Of a stretch of 58,022 nucleotides of DNA, positions 1-9,481 are shown piece after piece. The notes below the pieces were generated by a model, which made no database searches, was not told the DNA's origin, and worked only from the letters and a program-made list of their open reading frames with translations. This DNA is from JAJDFU01 sp964641965 (GTDB lineage Bacteria; Bacteroidota; Bacteroidia; Chitinophagales; Saprospiraceae), in the NCBI GenBank assembly GCA_964641965.1, contig CAZXLD010000029.1, positions 1 to 58,022 on the forward strand. Reading direction: 5' to 3'. The translations under genes and the position numbers were made by a program. Numbering within the stretch: the stretch's first letter is position 1; every line of letters starts with the position of its first letter.

Positions 1-48
1 TCTTATTTTTGCGTTTTGATTTATAGGGTCTGTTGACAGCAGTCCTGC

Positions 49-83
49 AAACTGCCAATGGCTATTTTCTTGAAACTGCCAAT
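49..83. repeat. Two copies of AAACTGCCAAT, 24 bp apart
   Basis: The 11-mer AAACTGCCAAT occurs at 49-59 and 73-83, just before the first gene. Short direct repeats of AACTGCC type are common intergenic low-complexity sequence in Bacteroidota. No function is evident. Confidence 0.4.
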
Positions 84-97
84 TGGTTGACAACCCA

Positions 98-1156
98 ATG
101 CATATGAAGCGATTATTCAACCTCGTTAATAACGAGGAATTGCGCGAACGCATGCTCAAGTCAGAAGAGGAGCGCCTAACCCTTTCCTTTTATCGGTATC
201 ATCAAATTGAAGATCCGAAAGCCTTTCGGAATGAACTATACCGACGATGGAATCTTCTGGGGGTCTATGGCCGTATCTATGTAGCTAGAGAAGGGATCAA
301 TGGACAGATCTCCGTACCCAAAGAACAATTTGAGCTTTTCAAATCGGACATGTATGGCATTACTTGGTTAGATGGGACCCGGTTGAATACAGCTGTTGAT
401 GATGATGGAAAGTCCTTTTTCAAATTGAAGATCAAAGTACGACCCAAGATTGTAGCAGATGGGCTAAACGATGCCTCCTTTGATGTGACTCGCAGAGGCA
501 AGCATTTGTCAGCCAAAGAGGTAAACCACTTGCTCAAGCAAAAAGATACGATCATCGTAGATATGCGCAATCATTATGAAAGTGAAGTCGGCCATTTTGA
601 AGGCGCTATTTGCCCGGATGTAGAGACCTTTCGGGAAGCCCTGCCTGTAGTAGAGGATATGCTGGAAGAGCGAAAAGAGAATAACATTATAATGTATTGT
701 ACCGGGGGAATCCGTTGCGAGAAGGCAAGCGCTTATTATCTCCACAAAGGGTTTCAGCATGTATTCATGATAGACGGCGGTATTATTGAATACGCCAGGC
801 AATGTGCACAAGAATCCCTACCCAATAAATTTGTTGGGAAAAATTTCGTTTTTGATGAACGGCTAGGCGAACGAATTTCAGGTGAGGTAATTGCAAAATG
901 CCACCAATGTGGGAAGCCTTGTGATGTTCACACCAATTGTGCCAATACCTCTTGCCACTTGTTGTTTATTCAGTGTCCTGATTGTGCTGCCACCTATGAC
1001 CATTGTTGTTCGAAAAAATGTGCTGACTTCATCAAATTACCTATAGAACAACAAGAAGCCTTGAAGGGTAAAATCGAATTCAATGGAACCCGTTCCGGAA
1101 AGGGTAGATTTGAAGCTAATTTTCAAAATCAACAACTTGATCTGGATAAAACCTAA
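98..1156 (+). CDS. trhO: tRNA uridine(34) hydroxylase, rhodanese family (TrhO)
   Basis: Rhodanese-domain protein of the TrhO/YceA (UPF0176) family, which makes 5-hydroxyuridine at tRNA position 34 in the cytoplasm. The N-terminal ferredoxin-like part (about 30-120, with the REGINGQIS stretch) precedes a rhodanese domain whose active loop reads CTGGIRCEKAS, so both family cysteines are present. A Cys-rich tail follows (CHQCGKPCDVHTNC, then paired cysteines), which suggests a structural zinc site. Length of about 350 residues matches the family. I chose ATG 98 over the upstream TTG at 83; ATG 104 is an equally good alternative. It stands alone, with over 100 bp before the next gene. Confidence 0.9.
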   Translation: MHMKRLFNLVNNEELRERMLKSEEERLTLSFYRYHQIEDPKAFRNELYRRWNLLGVYGRIYVAREGINGQISVPKEQFELFKSDMYGITWLDGTRLNTAVDDDGKSFFKLKIKVRPKIVADGLNDASFDVTRRGKHLSAKEVNHLLKQKDTIIVDMRNHYESEVGHFEGAICPDVETFREALPVVEDMLEERKENNIIMYCTGGIRCEKASAYYLHKGFQHVFMIDGGIIEYARQCAQESLPNKFVGKNFVFDERLGERISGEVIAKCHQCGKPCDVHTNCANTSCHLLFIQCPDCAATYDHCCSKKCADFIKLPIEQQEALKGKIEFNGTRSGKGRFEANFQNQQLDLDKT

Positions 1157-1298
1157 GCCAGAATATGGAGCGCTAAGTGTAACGCACCTGTATATACAGA
1201 GATACTACTCTATCCGATTTTTAGGTTTAAGGTTTGTCTATTCACTAGCCTGGGAATGAAATCCTAAAGTGGCTTGCATAACACTGAAAATAAGTTTC

Positions 1299-3035
1299 AT
1301 GCGTATTATTGCTTATACACAAAGGCAGATTTCATTTTGGTTAGTTGCGACAGTTATAAATGTGCTTTTCATTGGTGTCAAGCTCCATGCCCAGGATACT
1401 ATACCTCCTGCCCGGCTATGGTCTGATTCCATCCTAGCCCAGATGAGCGATACTGCCTTGTTGGGGCAACTTATTATGCTACGTGCGCACTCCAATTGGG
1501 ACAAAGATCAGATTGACCAGTTGGCAAATCAAATAGCCACATATCAGGTAGGTGGGCTTTGTTTTTTCCAGGGAGGCCCTGGACGCCAGCTTCAGCTTGT
1601 CAATCGATATCAGGAATTGGCTAATATTCCGTTGTTTATTGCCATGGATGCCGAATGGGGGTTAGCCATGCGATTGGATAGTACCATCGATTTTCCCAGG
1701 CAGATGGCCTTGGGTGCAGTCAGGGACAATGACTTGATCTTTCAAATGGGCAAGGAAATCGGACGCCAACTTCGACGAGTAGGAGCTACCATTAATTTCG
1801 CCCCAGTGGTAGACGTTAACAATAATGCCGCTAATCCGGTCATCAATTACCGGTCGTTTGGTGAGAACAGGTATGAAGTAACGGCAAAGGCATTTCAATA
1901 CATTAAAGGATTGGAAATGGCAGGGGTGATGGCCTGTGCCAAACACTTTCCCGGTCATGGAGATACGGAAACCGATTCACATGTCGGATTACCGGTAATT
2001 CCGTACGATCGGGATCGCTTGGATAGCCTTGAATTGTTTCCTTTCAGATCGCTCTCCAACCAAGTCCCCAGCATCATGATCGCTCACCTTCAGGTACACG
2101 CTTTGGATAGTGCTGCTAATCAGCCTACTACTTTATCTAAAGCCGTTGTAACCGGGCTTCTAAAAGAACAGCTTAACTATACCGGATTGGTATTTACAGA
2201 TGCGATGGACATGGGAGGCGTTACTAAATCTCGACCGGTTGGAAGAGCCGAAGCAGAAGCTTTGGCCGCAGGAAACGACATGGTGCTTATTCCGCTGAAG
2301 ATCAAACCAACCATGGACACCTTGCTTGCATGGCTACAACAAGGAAAACTAAAACGCGCTCAAATTGTGCAGAGTGTGCGTAAGGTCTTGGAGCAAAAGT
2401 ACCGGATGGGGCTCTCCCGTTTTACCCCGATACCGAGTAAAGGCCTGTATGAAGATTTGAATGGGATAGCCTCTTTGACACTCAAACAACAACTTTTTTC
2501 CAAAGCAGCTACGCTAATCCGGGATGACCAAGACCTGGTACCGTACAAGGCAGGAGCACATAAACGACCTTTAATTGTCCGAATGGGAGGAGGTTCCCGA
2601 TCAGCATTTATGAATTCCATACAAAGACAGATACCGGATGCGGAACAAATTTTGCTTTCTGGTAACGAACCTCTGGAAAGTACTTTAAGCCGAATAGACG
2701 CCAAAAATCCGGATTATGTACTGGTTACCTTGGAAGGATTAAGGCAGTATCCGACCAATAAATTTGGCTTGAAGCCGCTTTTTCCAGCTGTCTTATCCAG
2801 CATAGGTGATCAATATCCGACCTTGGTAATTTTAATGGGTAACCCTTATGCCGGGGCATTTTTAAATGGACCTTATTCCTTATTGTGTACTTTTCAAGAT
2901 GACCCTTTAGCTCAGCAGGTAGCCTCCGAAATCGTTTTGGGGAGGCAAGCTGTATCCGGGAAATTGCCGGTAACTATCTCTGCTGAAAGTCCTGCAGGAA
3001 GCGGAATTATTAAACCGGCTTCAGTTCAGGAATAG
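1299..3035 (+). CDS. Secreted glycoside hydrolase family 3, NagZ-like beta-N-acetylglucosaminidase
   Basis: GH3 enzyme expected to cleave beta-N-acetylglucosaminides, probably from peptidoglycan or chitin, after export. A signal peptide ends near LHAQ. The GH3 motif KHFPGHGDTETDSH (which contains the mobile-loop Asp-His pair of NagZ enzymes) is intact, and FTDAMDMGGV supplies the nucleophile Asp. A C-terminal GH3 alpha/beta domain follows, to about residue 578. Many Bacteroidota homologues carry a fused beta-lactamase-type domain (about 970 residues); this one does not. The start at 1299 puts a normal n-region before the hydrophobic core; a start at 1269 is possible. The permease gene follows after 18 bp, so the two may be co-transcribed. 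Confidence 0.88.
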   Translation: MRIIAYTQRQISFWLVATVINVLFIGVKLHAQDTIPPARLWSDSILAQMSDTALLGQLIMLRAHSNWDKDQIDQLANQIATYQVGGLCFFQGGPGRQLQLVNRYQELANIPLFIAMDAEWGLAMRLDSTIDFPRQMALGAVRDNDLIFQMGKEIGRQLRRVGATINFAPVVDVNNNAANPVINYRSFGENRYEVTAKAFQYIKGLEMAGVMACAKHFPGHGDTETDSHVGLPVIPYDRDRLDSLELFPFRSLSNQVPSIMIAHLQVHALDSAANQPTTLSKAVVTGLLKEQLNYTGLVFTDAMDMGGVTKSRPVGRAEAEALAAGNDMVLIPLKIKPTMDTLLAWLQQGKLKRAQIVQSVRKVLEQKYRMGLSRFTPIPSKGLYEDLNGIASLTLKQQLFSKAATLIRDDQDLVPYKAGAHKRPLIVRMGGGSRSAFMNSIQRQIPDAEQILLSGNEPLESTLSRIDAKNPDYVLVTLEGLRQYPTNKFGLKPLFPAVLSSIGDQYPTLVILMGNPYAGAFLNGPYSLLCTFQDDPLAQQVASEIVLGRQAVSGKLPVTISAESPAGSGIIKPASVQE

Positions 3036-3053
3036 AAAGGAATATTTGAATTT

Positions 3054-4271
3054 ATGAACCTACCACTCCGAATTGCAGGTCGCTATTTATTTGCCAAAAA
3101 GACTACTAATGCCATTAATATCATCACGGGAATATCGGTGGTTGGTATCGCCATAGGAACTGCCGCTCTGGTCTTGGTTCTCAGTGTCTTCAATGGATTT
3201 GAAGATCTGATTACGAGCATGTACAACAGTTTCAATCCGGAACTAAAGGTAACCCCTGTCAAAGGGAAAACCTTCACCGCTGATTCCAGTCTGCTGGCGA
3301 ATATTGAAAGCATTCCAGGGATAGAACGGGTAGCCCCCACCCTGGAAGAGATTGCTTTTTTCGAGTATAAGGATAAACAGGATTTTGGGATGCTCAAGGG
3401 GGTGGAACCTGATTTTGACGATATCACCCGAATTGATACCACGGTAAGGGAAGGCACCTTTCGGCTGCTGGAGGGAGAACGGAACATGGCTATTTCAGGA
3501 GTGGGTATGCGAAATCGATTGGGATTAAGCATTGGAGATGTTTTTTCTCCTATTTCAGTATATATGCCTCGCAAAGAGGCAGTCTCGGGCTTTCAACAGC
3601 CATTCCGCCGACGATTTTTGTATCCGGGAGGAACATTTATTATTCAACAGGAATTTGATAATCAATACATCATTACCTCTTTAGCCTTCGTCCGGGAGCT
3701 TATGGGAAAGCCAAAGGAGGCCAGCGCCTTGGAGTTGAAGTTAAATGGGGAACAGCGATTGGAATTGGTGCAGGAAAACCTTGAGCAATTTCTTGGGGAT
3801 GGGTTTCAAGTCAACAATCGTTTTGAGCAAGAGGAATCCTTTCTCAAGCTCATGCGGATCGAAAAATGGTTGAGTTTTGCCATCGTAAGCCTAATGATGT
3901 TGTTGGTAGCCTTTAATATGGTGGGTGCATTGTGGATGATTGTCCTGGAGAAACAACAGGATATATCCATTTTAAAGTCAATGGGTGCTACAGACCGTAT
4001 CGTTCAACGAATTTTCCTATTGGAGGGTGCGCTCCTGTCTATGGTCGGTATTTTAGTCGGTTTTGTATTGGCTCTAGTTCTTTTTTGGGCACAAAAAAGA
4101 TTTGGCTTGATTGGAGTCCCGGGGCAGTTCATAATCCAATCATATCCCATCAGTCTTAGAGGGGTTGATTTTGCTTTGGTTTTCCTGACTGTATTGGGAA
4201 TTGGTTTATTAGCTTCCTGGCCCCCAGCCCGAAGGGCAAAACGGGTTCCCGCTATTTTACGGGAGGGTTGA
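3054..4271 (+). CDS. ABC transporter permease, FtsX-like (LolC/LolE type)
   Basis: Inner-membrane permease with the LolC/E plan: one membrane segment near residues 20-45, a large periplasmic MacB-like domain, then three segments near 270-300, 315-345 and 370-395. The N-terminus (LRIAGRYLFAKKTTNAINIITGISVVGIAIGTAAL, read in two parts) and the SILKSMGATDRIVQRIFLLEG stretch are typical of lipoprotein-releasing permeases. No ATPase partner is adjacent, as is usual in Bacteroidota, where LolD is often unlinked. The expected role is extraction of outer-membrane lipoproteins; the exact substrate is inferred. Confidence 0.88.
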   Translation: MNLPLRIAGRYLFAKKTTNAINIITGISVVGIAIGTAALVLVLSVFNGFEDLITSMYNSFNPELKVTPVKGKTFTADSSLLANIESIPGIERVAPTLEEIAFFEYKDKQDFGMLKGVEPDFDDITRIDTTVREGTFRLLEGERNMAISGVGMRNRLGLSIGDVFSPISVYMPRKEAVSGFQQPFRRRFLYPGGTFIIQQEFDNQYIITSLAFVRELMGKPKEASALELKLNGEQRLELVQENLEQFLGDGFQVNNRFEQEESFLKLMRIEKWLSFAIVSLMMLLVAFNMVGALWMIVLEKQQDISILKSMGATDRIVQRIFLLEGALLSMVGILVGFVLALVLFWAQKRFGLIGVPGQFIIQSYPISLRGVDFALVFLTVLGIGLLASWPPARRAKRVPAILREG

Positions 4272-4313
4272 TTTTGTATATTTGATTGCTTTAAAAAATG
4301 GACCTTTCCGGGA

Positions 4314-4691
4314 ATGGAAGATTGGGAATTAGAATTTGAATGGCTCCGGGTTCGTCATTTTGTCAAGAAGGCTTTTAACCGGGAAGGGCTACCCGATCTA
4401 AATGCCATCCTGTATGTAATCGGACTGCAGGAATTGGGTAGATGGCAGGCCTCTTTCTCTAAGGAGGAGAAGCAGGATTTAATGCATATTGCGGTGTGTA
4501 GCTTGCTGAGTTTGGATGGGTACTATACCTTTGAAGGAAGAGATGCGGATGGCTGGCCACATTGGAAATTGGTCAGGCCAATCCCAATAGAAGGATTAAA
4601 AGAACAGAGCGAACTGCTTAAAAAAGCTGTTATTCGATATTTTGAAAATTGGAAAAAGGAAGCGCCGGAACTTTGGGATGAGGAAGAATGA
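4314..4691 (+). CDS. Conserved hypothetical protein, 125 aa
   Basis: I do not recognise a named domain. The protein is acidic, soluble, mostly helical in appearance and ends in a Glu-rich tail (ELWDEEE). It begins 42 bp after the permease gene on the same strand and is followed 66 bp later by the PKD-cyclophilin gene, so it may belong to the same transcript. Codon use resembles its neighbours and the frame is intact, which argues that it is a real gene. It has no signal peptide or membrane segment. Confidence 0.7.
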   Translation: MEDWELEFEWLRVRHFVKKAFNREGLPDLNAILYVIGLQELGRWQASFSKEEKQDLMHIAVCSLLSLDGYYTFEGRDADGWPHWKLVRPIPIEGLKEQSELLKKAVIRYFENWKKEAPELWDEEE

Positions 4692-4757
4692 TTATCCGAC
4701 AACATTTCCGGGCTATTACTCCATCCATCACGCTATCAATTCTGATATACAATACGT

Positions 4758-5639
4758 ATGCATCGTCTTCTTTTAGCCATTCCAGTTACCCTTTTGATAT
4801 GGTCCTGTAATCGTCCTGTTGCGAGTTTTACTTATTCCGGTTCTCCAACCGCCCCTTCGACTATTGCTTTTTCGAATAGTTCAGAAAAGGCAGAACAATA
4901 TCAATGGGAATTTGGTGATGGAACCGTCTCAGAAGAAGAGAACCCGTCTTATCGCTTTGGGAGTTCTGGAAATTATGAAGTCCAATTGACCGCCATACGA
5001 GGGAAGAAAAAACGCTCTACTGCTCAAGTGATTCAGATTGGCCCGCCAGAAAAGTGTCTGGTTGAAATGCATACGCCGAAAGGCAATATGGTCATAGAAT
5101 TATTTGATGCCACCCCAAAACACCGGGATAATTTTTTGAAACTGGCCGAAGAAGGTTTTTACGACAGTCTGCTATTTCATCGGGTGATTGACGGCTTCAT
5201 GATCCAAGGCGGGGATCCTAATTCAAAGAATGCACCTCCTCAAAAACGCTTGGGTACAGGCGGGCCTGGGTATACCATTGAGGCCGAATTCGTAGATAGC
5301 TTGATTCATTTTAAAGGCGCTCTGGCGGCTGCCAGAACCGGAGACCAGGTAAACCCGGAACGGCGGAGTTCCGGATCTCAGTTTTATATTGTAGATGGGT
5401 TGGTGCCTACTCCTCAACAATTAGATGCCACAGAAGCCAGGGTGGACAAGCGGTACAGTTCTGCCGAACGCGAAAAATATTTGCAAATAGGAGGAACTCC
5501 AGCTTTGGATAGGCAGTATACTGTTTTTGGTAGAGTATTGGAAGGACTGGAAGTAATCGACCGAATTGCAGAAGTAGCTACAGGTTCCGGTGATCGGCCA
5601 AAACAAGATGTTTGGATGACTATTCGAATTATCCGATAG
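4758..5639 (+). CDS. Lipoprotein with PKD domain and cyclophilin-type peptidyl-prolyl isomerase
   Basis: An N-terminal lipobox (LLIWSC) predicts a lipid-anchored envelope protein. Residues about 20-95 form a PKD domain (YQWEFGDGTVSEEENPSY). The rest is a cyclophilin-type PPIase with family motifs: FDATPKHRDNFLKLAEEGFYD, FHRVIDGFMIQGGDP, and GSQFYIVDG. It should catalyse proline isomerisation on exported proteins. A 40-residue insert with KRYSSAEREKYLQIGG sits in the late part, as in other Bacteroidota cyclophilins. The polyphosphate glucokinase gene follows 18 bp downstream. Confidence 0.88.
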   Translation: MHRLLLAIPVTLLIWSCNRPVASFTYSGSPTAPSTIAFSNSSEKAEQYQWEFGDGTVSEEENPSYRFGSSGNYEVQLTAIRGKKKRSTAQVIQIGPPEKCLVEMHTPKGNMVIELFDATPKHRDNFLKLAEEGFYDSLLFHRVIDGFMIQGGDPNSKNAPPQKRLGTGGPGYTIEAEFVDSLIHFKGALAAARTGDQVNPERRSSGSQFYIVDGLVPTPQQLDATEARVDKRYSSAEREKYLQIGGTPALDRQYTVFGRVLEGLEVIDRIAEVATGSGDRPKQDVWMTIRIIR

Positions 5640-5657
5640 AAAGAGTATTTTTCTGAT

Positions 5658-6425
5658 ATGGATCAATCAGACATTGTGCTAGGAGTTGATATCGGGGGGA
5701 CCGGTATTAAAGGCGCGCCTGTAGAAGTGAAAGCAGGCCGATTACTCGCGGACAGGCGAAAAATTCTTACGCCCAAACCGGCAACTCCAGTTGCTGTCGC
5801 CGAGACCTTTAAGGAATTGGTAGAATTCCATAAATGGGAGGGGCTTATCGGTGTAGGTTTTCCGGCAATAATCAAGGAAGGGATTGCACATTCGGCTGCT
5901 AATATTGACAAATCCTGGATTGGAGTCAATGTAGAAAAGCTTTTGGGTGAAGCCGTAGATTTACCGGTAGTAGCTGTTAACGATGCGGATGCTGCCGGTG
6001 TAGCGGAAGTCCAATTTGGAGCAGGAGAAGGGCAGCGGGGAACAGTCTTGTTGATCACAATCGGCTCTGGTCTTGGGTCAGCCTTATTTGTGGACGGAAA
6101 GCTGGTTCCCAATACAGAATTTGGACACCTTTTTCTCAAAGGGGATATTGCCGAAAAATATGCTTCTAACTGGGCTAGAGAGCACAACGAATTAAACTGG
6201 CAAGAATGGGGCAAACGGTTTAATGAATACTTGCATCACATCAACCGCATTATTTCACCTGATCAAATTCTCCTGGGAGGAGGGGTAAGCAAACAATTTG
6301 ATCAATTCTCGGAGGAAATTGATGTCCCAATCCGGGTAGAACCCGCTATGCACAGGAATGGAGCCGGCACCATTGGAGCCGCCTATTATGCTTTCTGGAA
6401 ATACCAGAGCACCTTAGTGCAATGA
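5658..6425 (+). CDS. ppgK: Polyphosphate glucokinase (ROK family)
   Basis: ROK-fold sugar kinase of 255 residues, the usual size for polyphosphate glucokinase. The phosphate-1 motif is VDIGGTGIKGAPVE, an acidic VNDADAAGVAEVQFGAG segment supplies the catalytic Asp region, and GSGLGSALFVDGKLVPNTEFGHL matches the ROK phosphate-2/adenosine region. It should phosphorylate glucose with polyphosphate and/or ATP in the cytoplasm. The 3' end overlaps the convergent TPR gene by 12 bp. ROK specificity is hard to read, but length and the GGTGIKGA signature favour PPGK over NagK or Glk. Confidence 0.82.
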   Translation: MDQSDIVLGVDIGGTGIKGAPVEVKAGRLLADRRKILTPKPATPVAVAETFKELVEFHKWEGLIGVGFPAIIKEGIAHSAANIDKSWIGVNVEKLLGEAVDLPVVAVNDADAAGVAEVQFGAGEGQRGTVLLITIGSGLGSALFVDGKLVPNTEFGHLFLKGDIAEKYASNWAREHNELNWQEWGKRFNEYLHHINRIISPDQILLGGGVSKQFDQFSEEIDVPIRVEPAMHRNGAGTIGAAYYAFWKYQSTLVQ

Positions 6426-7829
6426 ATAACTATTGATTAGATACGAAACCTCAGGATCAATTTGAAGTTCGGGTACGTATTCAAACAAACAATAATGCAT
6501 CTCGAACCCTTCTTCCAAGGCTTCCCGAAGCCAATATAAACCTTCTTGCCTACGTCCAAGTCGCAGGAGTAAGGCTACTTTACAATAGGCAAGTTCAACC
6601 CCATTGGTATAATCCATCGATTCCTCCAACACGCTAATTCCATCCTCGTACAAACCTTGGTCCAGAAACAAAAGTGCCAGGTTCAGCCATAGCTCAGGAT
6701 TACTTTCCGCTTGCTGGATTGCCAATCGATAATTGGCCTCGGCTTCTTCTAACTGCCCCAGTTCCAGGTGTGCTTCACCCAGGGCTTCATAATATTCTTC
6801 TTTTTTACTTTCCAATTGAATCGCCTGCTTGAAGAATCGGATGGAATTATTGAATCTCCGCTCCAAAGCCCAACTCAATCCAATTTGGTAATGAATTTCA
6901 TCATCCAGCGGGTCAAGTCGAAGCGCTTCCTGAAATAAGGTGCGAGCGGAAGAAGGCTGATTTAAAGCCTGGTAACACTGGCCCATATGGAAATACAGGT
7001 CAGCATCCGGACCAAACCGATCCATCGACTCTTTATACATATCAAGAGCCTGCTGGTATTGTCGCAATTGCAGGCAGAGGTCCGCACAATCCCGATAAGC
7101 CTCTTCGAAAGAGGGGTTGCTCAAGAAAGCATATTCGAAAGCATCGACGGCCTGCTGGTATTGGCCGACATAAGTATAGGCATGACCTAGGTTGCTCCAA
7201 GCCAGAAAAGAATAAGCGTTGTGGTCAAGTATTCGAAGCAGAAGGGGAATGGCTTCTTCATACTTTCGAGTGACCTCCAGATTGATGCTCAACCGTTCAA
7301 GCGCTTCGTGGTGATCCGGATTGCATTCAAGTGCGGCGACCAGAGAGAAGTACATTTCCTCAAACCTGCTCTGGCATTCGTAGACCATAGCTTCGGTAAA
7401 AAAGAAATCATCCAACTCTTCCCGATCTACTTGATCTCTGAAGTCAGCCAGTAAGGCCAATGCTTCCTCATGTTGGCCCTCGTAGGCCAATACCTCTGCC
7501 CGAAGCAACCGGATACCGGGTTCAGAAGGAGCAAAGATTTCAGCTTTTTGAAGCACCTCCAAAGCTTCCTTGTCGCGATGAACCCCGACTAGAAGCTGTG
7601 CTTTTTTAAGGTAAAAATCGGAAGAGAAAGAGAAGTGAATGAGCGCGCTATCCACCGCCTCGATAGCGAGGTCAAGTTGATTTTCGCATTCATAGTAGCC
7701 AATGACTTGGAAAAAGGTTTCCTCACCAAAGTAAGGAGTTTCACCTTTTTGCTTCATGGCCTCATAGTCGGCTACCAAGGATAGTATATCCAGGTTAGCC
7801 CCGAGGTTTTCTGGATGCATATTCAGCAA
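6414..7829 (-). CDS. Tetratricopeptide-repeat protein
   Basis: Soluble protein of 471 residues made almost entirely of TPR helical hairpins. About ten to twelve units can be traced; clear ones include NLGHAYTYVGQYQQAVDAFEY, HMGQCYQALNQPSSARTLFQ and ALGEAHLELGQLEEAEANYRLA (quoted in part). No signal peptide, membrane segment or catalytic domain is visible. It probably acts as a protein-interaction scaffold; partners are unknown. The start may be ATG 7829 or ATG 7820. It is convergent with, and overlaps by 12 bp, the glucokinase gene. Confidence 0.85.
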   Translation of the reverse strand: MLNMHPENLGANLDILSLVADYEAMKQKGETPYFGEETFFQVIGYYECENQLDLAIEAVDSALIHFSFSSDFYLKKAQLLVGVHRDKEALEVLQKAEIFAPSEPGIRLLRAEVLAYEGQHEEALALLADFRDQVDREELDDFFFTEAMVYECQSRFEEMYFSLVAALECNPDHHEALERLSINLEVTRKYEEAIPLLLRILDHNAYSFLAWSNLGHAYTYVGQYQQAVDAFEYAFLSNPSFEEAYRDCADLCLQLRQYQQALDMYKESMDRFGPDADLYFHMGQCYQALNQPSSARTLFQEALRLDPLDDEIHYQIGLSWALERRFNNSIRFFKQAIQLESKKEEYYEALGEAHLELGQLEEAEANYRLAIQQAESNPELWLNLALLFLDQGLYEDGISVLEESMDYTNGVELAYCKVALLLRLGRRQEGLYWLREALEEGFEMHYCLFEYVPELQIDPEVSYLINSYSLH

Positions 7830-7993
7830 TTAATGCTTCTTGCCCACTCAATATACAATAATATGTTGGGGAGGCAAGCCCGCTTTACTAAAAGGCCAAT
7901 TTTTTAACAGCTACCTCTTTTATCGATCCTGCCAAAAGATAACTTGGCTGCAGGATGGGAAAAAAATTGGCCAGATCTTTCTGAAGGCAAGCT

Positions 7994-8920
7994 CTAATCG
8001 GGTGTTTGAATAGGATTCGCCATACGGCGCTGCGGTAGTTTCCCCATTCCACTTACTAAGAATACTCCGCTGAAAATCAACAGAGTAGACAACAGTTTAG
8101 TTGAATCGATCACCTCCCTACCAAGCATTACGGATAAAAAGCCTGCTACAAGGGGCTGCAAGTATATATAAATACTCACAACTGAAGGGCTAACCGTTTT
8201 CAGGGCAATTACATTTAAGAGATAGACCAGGAAAGTGACGAGGAAAACTACGTAACCAACGGCCAACCAGGTAGCAGGGGTGAAAGCTGCCCAATCTGTA
8301 TTCAACAAGCCTCGAATACCAAAAGGGAAAATGAAAATTAAACCAAAAGTGAAGATCCAGGGTAAAAGTGAAATCGGATGATACTTTTTCATCAATGGTT
8401 TGACAACCACCAGATAGAGGCCATAAGAAGTCGCATTGACCAGCACCAAAAGATCACCTAATAGGCCGGTTCCTCCCAATTGAATATTCCTCCCATAACT
8501 AATGAGCAAGATTGCTCCCGTTGCTCCCAAGGCGATTCCCAGCAACTTCAAGCCCGTAATCCGCTCCCCCAGCAAAGTGGCTGAAGCCATCAGCACCAGG
8601 ATAGGAGTCATGGTCATGATAAGCGACGCATTAACCGGACTTGTTAAATCTAAGCCGGTAAAAAAGAACATTTGATTCATCGCAATCCCCAATAGTCCGC
8701 ATAAAGCGAGTCTTGGAAGATCTTTTGAATCCACTCGCCCCGGCCTGATCCAGGAATAAACCAACCAAAATAAAAGGGTAGCTACACTTGCGCGAACGAG
8801 AATGAAGGGAAGAGGTTCAAGGTACCCTCCCTCCATCACTATTTTTGCCACGATGTAATTACCACCATATATGACAGCTACAATAAGCAGCATCAAATGG
8901 GCCCAAACTAGCTTTTTCAT
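7994..8920 (-). CDS. DMT-superfamily transporter, EamA family
   Basis: Inner-membrane protein with ten predicted membrane segments arranged as two EamA repeats (roughly residues 8-140 and 155-290). The second repeat opens with LGDLLVLVNATSYGLYLVVVKPL and ends with IYIYLQPLVAGFLSVML. EamA proteins export small metabolites such as amino acids; the substrate cannot be read from sequence. A Bacteroidota -7 box lies just upstream, so the leader should be very short. Confidence 0.88.
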   Translation of the reverse strand: MKKLVWAHLMLLIVAVIYGGNYIVAKIVMEGGYLEPLPFILVRASVATLLFWLVYSWIRPGRVDSKDLPRLALCGLLGIAMNQMFFFTGLDLTSPVNASLIMTMTPILVLMASATLLGERITGLKLLGIALGATGAILLISYGRNIQLGGTGLLGDLLVLVNATSYGLYLVVVKPLMKKYHPISLLPWIFTFGLIFIFPFGIRGLLNTDWAAFTPATWLAVGYVVFLVTFLVYLLNVIALKTVSPSVVSIYIYLQPLVAGFLSVMLGREVIDSTKLLSTLLIFSGVFLVSGMGKLPQRRMANPIQTPD

Positions 8921-8928
8921 TTCGGCCG

Positions 8929-8936
8929 CAAAGGTA
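8929..8936 (-). promoter_or_regulatory. Bacteroidota-type -7 box (TACCTTTG) for the EamA gene
   Basis: Read on the minus strand, 8936-8929 is TACCTTTG, an exact match to TAnnTTTG. It ends 8 bp before the ATG at 8920, which implies a leader of only a few nucleotides. No convincing -33 TTG was confirmed. Confidence 0.5.
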
Positions 8937-9001
8937 ACTTTATTTAGGAACTATGGCCTTTGTCCAGGTGGCTTCGAGTGGGGTAATGTCGTTAAATGCA
9001 A

Positions 9002-9463
9002 TCAATTTCTACCTCTTCGGTTTTGGAAATTATCACGAAGTTGGCGCAGAATAACACGCTTAAATTCATTCTCTGCTATGGGATAGAGCGCGATTTTAGA
9101 TGGAGATAAAAACTGTTTGAATTTTTCATAGTAGGATTTCTTTAGATCCAGCAATTCCTGATCGCGGTCAAAAGTCGATTGGATATAATTTTCGGCCTCA
9201 TCATCAGACATCAGTTGAACCCCACGAGTCGGCTTATACTTTTGCTTGATTACTCTTTGTTTGTTTTCATATTCATTGACTGTTGCCCAAAAGGTCCCGG
9301 ACTCTTCGGGCGTGAGACCGAGTCGTTGGGTAATATAAGCCACGCGCTGGGCTTGGACCCGAGCAAGATTAGGGGTTTCAAAATCATCATCTGTGATTTG
9401 ACTAAGGCCAGATCCGCAAAACGTCAGGATCAAAGCAACGGAGATTATTAATCGGTACAGCAT
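9002..9463 (-). CDS. Periplasmic protein of an ECF-sigma operon (Spy/CpxP-like)
   Basis: A signal peptide (residues 1-21, ending near SGLSQ) precedes a charged helical domain with AYITQRLGLTPEESGTFWATVNEYENK, the pattern of Bacteroidota proteins described as sensor of ECF-type sigma factor, distantly like Spy/CpxP. It is the third gene after an ECF sigma factor and its probable anti-sigma factor, 18 bp beyond the second. A role in sensing envelope stress is inferred from that context. The assignment to a Spy-like fold is from pattern only. Confidence 0.72.
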   Translation of the reverse strand: MLYRLIISVALILTFCGSGLSQITDDDFETPNLARVQAQRVAYITQRLGLTPEESGTFWATVNEYENKQRVIKQKYKPTRGVQLMSDDEAENYIQSTFDRDQELLDLKKSYYEKFKQFLSPSKIALYPIAENEFKRVILRQLRDNFQNRRGRN

Positions 9464-9481
9464 GTTCGTTGTATTGGGGAT

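Noticed and set aside
83..97. TTG 83 as the start of trhO
   Set aside because: ATG 98 and ATG 104 are in frame and fit the family N-terminus better.
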